The notes beneath the pieces were generated by a model. It saw only the letters and a list, made by a program, of their open reading frames with translations. It ran no database searches and had not been told where the DNA came from. A stretch of DNA of 64,000 bases, taken from the NCBI GenBank assembly GCA_900466875.1, contig UBNQ01000016.1, positions 62,001 to 126,000 on the forward strand, given 5' to 3'. The position numbers and the translations under genes were made by a program. This DNA is from Hyphomicrobiales bacterium. GTDB lineage: Bacteria > Pseudomonadota > Alphaproteobacteria > Rhizobiales > Rhizobiaceae. This document shows positions 49,500-56,255 of this stretch, in pieces; position 1 is the first letter of the stretch; the number at the start of each line of letters is the position of its first letter.

Positions 49500-51404
49500 T
49501 TGGAAGGCTTGGCATTCTACGCACTTTACTATCTCGCGGCGGCTGTCCTCGCCGTCATCGTCTCACAGCGGATCGGGCTGGGGTCTGTCGTGGGATACAT
49601 CGCCGCTGGCGTCCTGATCGGCCCCGTGTTCCAGATTTCGGTAGCAGGTTCCGGATATCTCGAACAGTTTTCCGAGTTCGGCATCGTCATGATGCTGTTT
49701 CTTATCGGACTGGAAATCGATCCTGATATGGTCTGGCGGCTGAGGGACAAACTGATCGGTCTCGGCGGGCTTCAGGTGGTCGCCACGATAGCGGCGGTTG
49801 CCGCGGCCGGTGTAGGCTTGGGGTTGAGCTGGCAGCAGAGCCTCCTTTTCGGGTTTGTCGCGGCCTTGTCCTCCACGGCAATCGTGCTTCAAACCCTCGA
49901 AGAGAAGGGCCTTTTGAGATCTGATGGAGGGCAGGCGAGTTTCGCCGTGCTGCTTTTCCAGGACCTAGCAGTCATCCCGATGCTCGCGTGCATCCCGCTG
50001 ATTGCCGGCAGTGGGCATGCCTCTTCGTCAGGTCATGGTGGAGCCGCATTGCTGGCTGACCTCCCCGGATGGGCCTCTGCGATCCTTACCCTGGCAGCGG
50101 TGGGCGTAGTCGTGGCCGCGGCGCACTTTCTTTCTCGCCCGGTGTTCAGAACGATCGCGCTCCTTGGACTTCGCGAGGTATTCACCGCAGCCGCGCTTCT
50201 GGTCGTGGTCGGTATCACCGTCCTGATGTCCGCTGTAGGCCTTTCGCCCGCTCTCGGCGCATTCCTGGGAGGTGTCGTGCTCGCGAACAGCGAGTTTAAA
50301 CACGAGCTGCAGAACGATATCGAGCCCTTCAAGGGGCTGCTGCTCGGGCTGTTTTTCATGACGATCGGCGCGAAGATAGATCCCGAGACCCTGTTGGCAA
50401 ACTGGATCACTGTCGTCGCCGCCACTCTTGGCCTGATCGCGGTCAAGGCGCTCGTCCTTTTCCCGCTGGCCTGGTTTTTCCGCGTCCGCGGACCCGCCGG
50501 GTGGCTATTCGCCTTCGGGCTTGCGCAGGCAGGAGAATTCGGCTTCGTTCTTCTGACGATCGCGGGCGACCGCGGACTGCTCTCGCCCTCGATCGTGTCG
50601 GTGTCGGTGCTGGTCATCACGTTTAGTATGGTCCTCACCCCGCTGTTGTTCGCGCTGTCCAACAGGATCGTGGTCATGCTCGAAAGGCGGGGACGACACC
50701 ATCGGGACGCCGACCAGCCCGAAAAGGGCACGATCATCCTGGCAGGGGTTGGGCGCTTCGGCCAGATCGTGAACCGGATGCTTCTCGCAAACGGCCACAA
50801 GCCTGTTGTCCTGGACTACAGGGCGGACGTGGTCGATAACGTCCGCAAATTCGGCGTTAAGTCATTTTTTGGAGACGCTGGACGTCCAGACCTTTTGGAA
50901 TCCGCCGGGCTTGCCCACGCGGCGCTACTGATCGTTGCCATCGACGACAAAGATAGAGCCACCGAGATCGTGGCCTACGCCCGACGGAGCAATCCCGGTA
51001 TCCAGATCATCGTCCGAGCATACGATCGACTACATCATTACAAGCTCGTGGACGCGGGCGCGGACCATATCATCCGCGAGGTGTTCGATGGTTCTGTACA
51101 GGCTGCGGGCATCGCTCTGGAGTCGCTCGGAATGCATCCCTACGAGGTGGAGAAGCGTAAAACCGTATTCATCGACCAGGACACGGCAGGTCTGGCGCGG
51201 ATGGCTACCCTGGTGGACGGTGATGTCCCGGCGGCGAACAATCCGGAATTCATCGCCGGGTTCAACGATATTGGGAAGGTCATCGAGAACGCGATGATGG
51301 GTTACCGGTCTGGCTATGACGAGATGGTAGCTCGGGGTTGGAACGCGCCTGACGCAGCTTCAATCCATGTGCCGAGAAGCGCCGGGCCCGATCGTCCTTC
51401 GTGA
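49500..51404 (+). CDS. kefC: Glutathione-regulated K+/H+ antiporter KefC (CPA2 with RCK domain)
   Basis: A 634-residue antiporter starting at TTG 49500, with GAGG upstream. Residues 1-400 hold about 12 TM segments, including FGIVMMLFLIGLEIDPDMVWRL and SSTAIVLQTLEEKG (Kef-type). The C-terminal RCK/TrkA-N domain begins at IILAGVGRFGQIVNRML, with a NAD-binding GxGxxG. The pair protects against electrophiles by cytoplasm acidification; it matches the surrounding detoxification genes. Confidence 0.93.
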   Translation: MEGLAFYALYYLAAAVLAVIVSQRIGLGSVVGYIAAGVLIGPVFQISVAGSGYLEQFSEFGIVMMLFLIGLEIDPDMVWRLRDKLIGLGGLQVVATIAAVAAAGVGLGLSWQQSLLFGFVAALSSTAIVLQTLEEKGLLRSDGGQASFAVLLFQDLAVIPMLACIPLIAGSGHASSSGHGGAALLADLPGWASAILTLAAVGVVVAAAHFLSRPVFRTIALLGLREVFTAAALLVVVGITVLMSAVGLSPALGAFLGGVVLANSEFKHELQNDIEPFKGLLLGLFFMTIGAKIDPETLLANWITVVAATLGLIAVKALVLFPLAWFFRVRGPAGWLFAFGLAQAGEFGFVLLTIAGDRGLLSPSIVSVSVLVITFSMVLTPLLFALSNRIVVMLERRGRHHRDADQPEKGTIILAGVGRFGQIVNRMLLANGHKPVVLDYRADVVDNVRKFGVKSFFGDAGRPDLLESAGLAHAALLIVAIDDKDRATEIVAYARRSNPGIQIIVRAYDRLHHYKLVDAGADHIIREVFDGSVQAAGIALESLGMHPYEVEKRKTVFIDQDTAGLARMATLVDGDVPAANNPEFIAGFNDIGKVIENAMMGYRSGYDEMVARGWNAPDAASIHVPRSAGPDRPS

Positions 51405-51563
51405 ACATCGCGTGTCGCCAATTCAGAAACATCCTTAGGCGAGAATTTTGGCACACGCCGCAGCGACGGTTTGCTCGTGACAAGGTATAGGCCGAAACTC
51501 TGTGTGAGCGAGAACTCAAACCCTCATGAGTACGGGGAGCCTTGCCGATCGGCGATGATGCTC

Positions 51564-51791
51564 TCACCGGAAGCCGAGATCCAGTCCCAGCATAGTACTT
51601 AGGACGAACGCGACAAGCCCAACGCCAAAAACTGCCAACACGAAAATCGCGACCATCTTGCCGCCCGTGCGTATTAGCGCTCGCGTGTTCGCCTTCTTCC
51701 CTTGATCGTAATGCCATTTGATGGCGAAAAACATCGCAGTGCCTAGAGCAACAACCTTAAACGTGACGAAGACGATAGGGACCCAATCCAT
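51564..51791 (-). CDS. Small membrane protein with two TM segments
   Basis: A 75-residue protein, VPIVFVTFKVVALGTAMFFA and GGKMVAIFVLAVFGVGLVAF being its two hydrophobic helices. ATG 51791 has GAGG 8 bases upstream; a longer start at 51875 is less likely. The upstream minus-strand region has CACAATAAA (51857-51863 region), a variant of the TACAATA element. Function unknown. Confidence 0.6.
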   Translation of the reverse strand: MDWVPIVFVTFKVVALGTAMFFAIKWHYDQGKKANTRALIRTGGKMVAIFVLAVFGVGLVAFVLSTMLGLDLGFR

Positions 51792-52012
51792 GGCAAAAAC
51801 CTCATATGTGGCAACTGCGTGCTTCTGGGCCTCGTCTAAGGCAATTGCACGATTTTTATTGTGCAATACTGTCATGCCGCAGCCGGCCGAGTTTCTCGGC
51901 GGCATCGTTTTGTCCACGGACTTCGCAAGGGGCCAATGTGGGTGGTTTGCGAACAAACGATTATTGCGGCAAACCTGTATCTAGGGGGCCCACACCACAG
52001 CGGAGAAGAAAC

Positions 52013-52387
52013 ATGTTCACCCACGTAGTGATCGGTAGCAACGATCTGGATCGGGCTCGCAGATTCTACGATGCCACTTTCCGCGCATTGGGCGGCGCGC
52101 CTGCCGAGATGGATGCTAGAGGCAGGCTGATCTACGTTCATGACGGCGGCCGATTGATGGTTACGAGGCCGATCGACGGCATGCCAGCAACGGTGGCGAA
52201 CGGCGCGACAATCGGTATCGTCGCCGCAAGCCAGGATCATGTTCTCGCTTGGCATGAAGCGGGCGTAGCATCAGGGGGAACCTCGATAGAAAGCCCGCCG
52301 ACCGAGCGTCCAGACGGTTCGTTCGTCGCCTATCTCCGCGATCCTGACGGCAACAAGCTTACCGTGCGGACGTTTCCGAAAAACTGA
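52013..52387 (+). CDS. VOC-superfamily (glyoxalase-like) protein
   Basis: A 124-residue vicinal-oxygen-chelate protein: HVVIGSNDLDRARRFYDATF at the start, then GRLMVTRPIDG, and AYLRDPDGNKLTVRTF at the end. Half-modules fit lactoylglutathione-lyase-like or antibiotic/toxin-resistance proteins. ATG 52013 has GGAG in front. Metal ligands are consistent with His4 and a late Asp/Glu, but not certain. The substrate is unknown. Confidence 0.85.
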   Translation: MFTHVVIGSNDLDRARRFYDATFRALGGAPAEMDARGRLIYVHDGGRLMVTRPIDGMPATVANGATIGIVAASQDHVLAWHEAGVASGGTSIESPPTERPDGSFVAYLRDPDGNKLTVRTFPKN

Positions 52388-52506
52388 ACTATGCCCCGAG
52401 GCACTGTATCCGGGGACCTTCGGTGAACTCCGACATCCCGTTTGCAGGTCTGCAACCCGATACGGGATCGGCGCATAACCAGCTGGCAGCTTTTAAATCT
52501 GCCCGC

Positions 52507-53105
52507 TCAAGGTCTGCTGCCGCCCGCCGCCTCCAAGGCTTCGGGGGTGTCGACGTGGTATGCTACTGCCCGACCGATCTCCACGCCAACTACGGGGACA
52601 ACCCCTGCTTCAATAAGCGCACGCGCACCTGAATCACCATCAAGCAGAGATAGATCGGAGAATAGCGGTTTCGGTAGAATGACCGGAATTCTAGGGCGGC
52701 CGGCTGCGGTAGCATGCACGATGACTGAACCCGCATTGGCTAGGAATGCCTCCACCATCTACACGATGTGGGCCTCCCTGACGAGGGGCATGTCAGCCAG
52801 ATGCATGAGCACGCCAGCGCAGTCCTCGGGGATTACGCGCAAAGCGGCTCGAATGGACGAGGATAGTCCGGAAGCGTATTCGTTGTTGTGTACGATCCTT
52901 ACAGGGATTCAGGAAATCGCGTCTCGAATCGCGTCGGCCATATGGCCCGTCACGACTATTACCGGGCCGCTTCTGGCGGCTAGCTCCCGGCTGGTGGAAA
53001 GCCGCACCAACGGACATCACCGAATTTGGACAAAAGCTTATTAAAGCTGCACGTACGTGTCGAACGCCCGCCGGCCAGTATCGCTATCGCCACTCTCGAC
53101 TGCAT
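52507..53105 (-). pseudogene. Decayed MobA/MocA-like nucleotidyltransferase
   Basis: Minus-strand pieces join into a molybdenum-cofactor cytidylyltransferase-like protein: VAIAILAGGRSTRT and NKLLSKFGDV in one frame, then PLVRLSTSRELAARSGPVIV in another, VRIVHNNEYASGLSSSIRAA, GVLMHLADMPLV and VIVHATAAGRPRIPV. Lesions are a frameshift near 53013, an in-frame TGA at 52909-52911 replacing the usual Gly, and an in-frame TAG at 52759-52761. It probably no longer works. The long plus-strand frame over this stretch is its antisense shadow. Confidence 0.78.
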
Positions 53106-53403
53106 CTCGATATCGCTCCTGTCGTCTGACAATGCGATATGCCTGACACGGACGAATCTCTCGTGCATCCTGGCCATGGGTGTAGGCGTCTCTGCCGCTC
53201 CTTCGCCCTACGGTTTACGATCCATAGCAGGGGGCGGTCGGCCTGTCCGGGTACAGAAAATCAGCTGATCTTAGATCGAGATCATGCTTTGGCCTGCCAC
53301 GTATAACCAGAAGGTATGGTCTTGGCACACGGTGGTCCGAACAGATTTCGGGCCACCGGAAAGGCAACATCTGCTCATCGAAATTCAGATCACGGAGAGC
53401 ACC

Positions 53404-53955
53404 ATGAACGCCTACCCAGCCGCCAAGAACCTCAAGATCATCGAAGCAGCATCGCTGGCGATCTTCTCGGACATAGACCTGTCTGCCGCCGTTCCCGCCG
53501 CAGCGCAGACTCCGATCTCACTTCCGGATCTCTCCTCGGGGGTCGTTCAGCGTGATCTTTTGCTGCCGTGGCAGCGTCGTAAGATCATGCAGTTCATCGA
53601 GGAACACCTTACGGAAACGATCAAGGTCGAGGAGCTTGCTGCCCTGACGAAACTCAGCAAGACCTATTTCTCCAGAGTCTTCAAGTCGGCGTACAAGGAA
53701 AGCCCGTACAACTATGTCCTGCGCCGCCGCATGGAGTTGGCAAAGGAACTAATCGCCGAAACGGACGCCGCGCTGAGCGAGATCGCGCTCGATTGCGGAA
53801 TGGCCGACCAGGCGCACCTTTGCAAGACCTTCCGGAAGGTTTTTGGCTCCACACCGAACCAATGGCGTCGTTCTTCCCAGGTCATCCAGCGCACTCCCGG
53901 CGCACGGTTCCCGTCCGCGGCCCGCCAGGGAGCCAACACAGCACACTTCAATTGA
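53404..53955 (+). CDS. AraC-family transcriptional regulator (HTH only)
   Basis: A 183-residue regulator with a short unassigned N-terminus (about 50 residues) and two AraC helix-turn-helix units: VEELAALTKLSKTYFSRVFK and LSEIALDCGMADQAHLCKTF, followed by FGSTPNQWRR. No ligand-binding cupin domain, so it may respond to protein partners or be constitutively active. GGAG precedes ATG 53404. Confidence 0.88.
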   Translation: MNAYPAAKNLKIIEAASLAIFSDIDLSAAVPAAAQTPISLPDLSSGVVQRDLLLPWQRRKIMQFIEEHLTETIKVEELAALTKLSKTYFSRVFKSAYKESPYNYVLRRRMELAKELIAETDAALSEIALDCGMADQAHLCKTFRKVFGSTPNQWRRSSQVIQRTPGARFPSAARQGANTAHFN

Positions 53956-54135
53956 TCTGCGACACCCAGGGAAACCGAAATCGACAAGCTGGCGGGATCT
54001 CGTGATGGCAACCTCTTGCCGTAGCTTGGGGCCCCGTCCTCCTCGAGCAGATTTCCAGTGGCCCCTAAACGCCGTCCAGAACCGTGCGGGCCGCTGGGTC
54101 GAATTCAATCAGACAAATCAAAAAAGGGAAAATCC

Positions 54136-54600
54136 ATGCGCCTGACAACCATCATCGTTTCACTGTCAGTCATCTTCGCCCAGCCCGCCTTGGCGGCTTC
54201 AGAGCATTTCGTCGCGGGCCGACTTGAGTGCGATCTGTCGCGTTCCGAGGGAGCGATTCTCGGCTCCAAGCAGGACGTCGATTGCGTGTTCCATCCGTCC
54301 CAGGCGTCGACTCCTGTACGGTATACGGGTTCTATCGACAATTTCGGCGTCGACATCGGCGAGGTCCAGAAGGCCAAGTTGATCTGGGCGGTAGACGCCG
54401 TAAGTAGGCAGGCGTCCTACGACCTCGAGGGCACGTATCGTGGCGTTGAGGCGGCAGCGGCGCTGGGCGTCGGTGGAGGCGCGGTCATTCTGACCGGCGG
54501 GACACACGGAACGATCTCCCTTCAGCCAGTTGCCGTCGACGGGCAGGAGGGTCTCGATATTTCCGTTGGCGTCACCCAGTTGCGCCTCAAGGGGTTGTGA
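54136..54600 (+). CDS. Exported DUF992 protein
   Basis: A 154-residue protein with a signal peptide (RLTTIIVSLSVIFAQPALA). The mature part has GRLECDLS near its start, SKQDVDCVFHPS, IDNFGVDIGEVQKAKLIWAV, a glycine-rich GVGGGAVILTGG and SLQPVAVDGQEGLDISVG, as in DUF992 proteins of rhizobia. Usually periplasmic; role unknown. It ends at a strong terminator. Confidence 0.85.
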   Translation: MRLTTIIVSLSVIFAQPALAASEHFVAGRLECDLSRSEGAILGSKQDVDCVFHPSQASTPVRYTGSIDNFGVDIGEVQKAKLIWAVDAVSRQASYDLEGTYRGVEAAAALGVGGGAVILTGGTHGTISLQPVAVDGQEGLDISVGVTQLRLKGL

Positions 54601-54624
54601 CACTAACGGAACCTATAAGCGTGC

Positions 54625-54657
54625 AAAAGGCCGACGGGGAAAACCTGTCGGCCTTTT
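54625..54657 (+). terminator. Rho-independent terminator after the DUF992 gene
   Basis: An 11-bp stem pairs 54625-54635 with 54647-54657 around an 11-base loop; AAAA and TTTT flank a GGCCGAC/GTCGGCC core. It can act in both directions. From here to 54887 no gene is seen. Confidence 0.9.
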
Positions 54658-54887
54658 GGCGTTCGCTACGGAGACCGCTTTGTACAAGAAGTGATCATTC
54701 TGAGGGATATGGTCGAAAAATCAGTCCGGTTGCTGCAGCTGTCGAGCCGAGCTCAAGATTGGCTGCGCTCGAGATCGCCGGATTACGACGCATGCCCCGT
54801 AACCCGTGCCAAACGCTATGCCAATGCCATAGAGCTTGGGGCGCAATCATGGTGAGCGAAAGACGTCGGACAAAGGGGAGGCCTGGC

Positions 54888-55250
54888 TCAGACTTCTTCG
54901 ATGCACCGGATAAGGTCGTCGGCAAGTATCGGTTTCTGGAGAAGCTCACGCGCACCTCCCGCGATGGCCCGCCGCCTGATGACTTCGTCCTTGAGCGCCG
55001 TCATCATGATAATCGGCATGTCCGGCCAGCGCTGCCTGACGATATCCAGGAGCTCGAGCCCCGTCATCTCAGGCATGTTGATGTCGGTCAACAGGAGGGT
55101 GACGAGGTCGATGTTGTCATAGGCGAGAAACGAACGCCCAGAGCTAAAGGGGAGGGCGACATAGCCCATTGACTCGAGAAAGCCGGATGTGGCCTCGAGG
55201 AGCGCTTCGTCGTCATCGACGATGGCTACTGATTTCTTGTCGCCAGACAC
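54888..55250 (-). CDS. Single-domain response regulator (CheY-like)
   Basis: A 120-residue receiver domain: AIVDDDEALLEATSGFLES holds the acidic pair, TLLLTDINMPEMTGLELL the phosphorylated Asp (about 54), MMTALKDE the Thr position and ELLQKPIL the Lys. No output domain. It is coded next to a FixJ-type regulator and the MFS-kinase fusion, so it probably shares that kinase, perhaps as a phosphate sink. A TACAAT element is 75 bp upstream. Confidence 0.9.
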   Translation of the reverse strand: MSGDKKSVAIVDDDEALLEATSGFLESMGYVALPFSSGRSFLAYDNIDLVTLLLTDINMPEMTGLELLDIVRQRWPDMPIIMMTALKDEVIRRRAIAGGARELLQKPILADDLIRCIEEV

Positions 55251-55319
55251 TTGATGCTCCTTTTACCCGACTTACGGGCTTTGACATCTAGTTAGATGGA
55301 CTGGCGGGAATTTGTAATA

Positions 55320-55340
55320 ATACGATTGTATGGGTAGCCG
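55320..55340 (-). promoter_or_regulatory. CATACAAT element before the single-domain response regulator
   Basis: On the minus strand CTACCCATACAATCGTA, core 55325-55330, 75 bp before ATG 55250; a second TTACAAAT stretch follows it closely. The CCATACAAT part also resembles the repeat before the nit operon. Confidence 0.4.
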
Positions 55341-55391
55341 ACATTCGCCGCCCAGGTCCTCAGGGTGCGGCCTTGACGCCGGGTAACGGCA

Positions 55392-56051
55392 TCAGGCGAC
55401 AGAGTTGAGAACCCCGACTTTTCGGACCAGATCGGCGAGCGACGCCACATTCATCTTCCGCATGACGTTCCCGCGATGGATCTTCACCGTCACCTCGGAA
55501 ATGTCGAGGAGATGGGCGATCTGCTTGTTCAGCAGGCCTTTGACGACGGCCTCCATCACTTCATGTTCCCGCGGAGTGAGGGAGGCGGCCGCCTTTAGCG
55601 CTTCGTTGGCGGCGCTTAGAGAGAGGCGACGGGCCCTGTCGCGCTCTATCGCGACGGAGACCGCGTCCAGCATCTCCTGATCCCTGAAAGGCTTGGACAG
55701 GAAGTCCGTCGCACCGGCCTTCATCGCACGCACGCTCATCGGGACATCGGCGTATCCCGTCATGAATACGATCGGGAGCTTGTTGCCCATCCCGTTCAGC
55801 TTTGCCTGGAGGTCGAGGCCGCTTAATCCCGGTAGACGGACGTCGAGGATCAGGCAGCCGGGGCGGTCGGGCAGCGGCTCCGCGAGAAGTTCGGCAGTCG
55901 ACGAGAACCCGAGCGAGTCGATGCCGACCGAGCTCAGGACATCCCTCAGACCGTCGCGCATTCCGTCGTCGTCGTCGACGACGACGACTAGCGGCGTGTC
56001 CGCTTTGGTCGCGGTGGCGTCGTGCGCCCTGTTACCTGCTGCTGCCGACAT
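55392..56051 (-). CDS. FixJ/NarL-type response regulator
   Basis: A 219-residue regulator. The receiver has VVVVDDDDGMRDGL at its start, CLILDVRLPGLSGLDLQ with the phosphorylated Asp, VFMTGYADVPMSVRAMKAG and FLSKPF. The C-terminal LuxR-type HTH has LTPREHEVMEAVVKGLLNKQIAHLL and VTVKIHRGNVMRKM. This is the FixJ layout. ATG 56051 is preferred; GAGG lies about 9 bases upstream. Divergent from the MFS-kinase fusion gene, its probable cognate kinase. It is the best candidate to bind the TACAATA elements. Confidence 0.92.
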   Translation of the reverse strand: MSAAAGNRAHDATATKADTPLVVVVDDDDGMRDGLRDVLSSVGIDSLGFSSTAELLAEPLPDRPGCLILDVRLPGLSGLDLQAKLNGMGNKLPIVFMTGYADVPMSVRAMKAGATDFLSKPFRDQEMLDAVSVAIERDRARRLSLSAANEALKAAASLTPREHEVMEAVVKGLLNKQIAHLLDISEVTVKIHRGNVMRKMNVASLADLVRKVGVLNSVA

Positions 56052-56188
56052 CGGCGAGGACCTCAAATAGTCGATTGATCGCCGGACGCCGCCGATGCGG
56101 CGACGGAAACGGGCGTTGATTGCGCAGATAGTTACTACGCGCAGGCGCAAAGCTCGACCTAGCTCTAAGGATAGGTTCTGTGAGCCGC

Positions 56189-56210
56189 CGGTTATTGTAG
56201 ACTCTGCTCG
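56189..56210. promoter_or_regulatory. TACAATA element between the FixJ-type regulator and the MFS-kinase
   Basis: Minus strand GAGTCTACAATAACCGG, core 56194-56199. It lies 57-62 bp before the kinase ATG 56256 and about 143 bp before the regulator ATG 56051, so it may serve either gene. Confidence 0.45.
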
Positions 56211-56255
56211 GTTTGGGAGGGCCGAAATCTTCACGAATTCCGGGGATATACGTTA

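Noticed and set aside
51976..51996. GGGCCCACACCACAG, resembling the tRNA 3' end and flank (GGGCCCACCACAG) at 7283-7295
   Set aside because: The match is short and broken by an insertion of two bases, and no integrase or other island sign lies nearby; not supported as an attachment site.
52442..53044. A 200-codon open frame on the plus strand
   Set aside because: It runs antisense to the MobA-like pseudogene and is Ser/Thr/Arg-rich with no recognised motif.
54597..55172. Plus-strand frame after the DUF992 gene
   Set aside because: It spans a strong terminator and then runs antisense to the response regulator gene.
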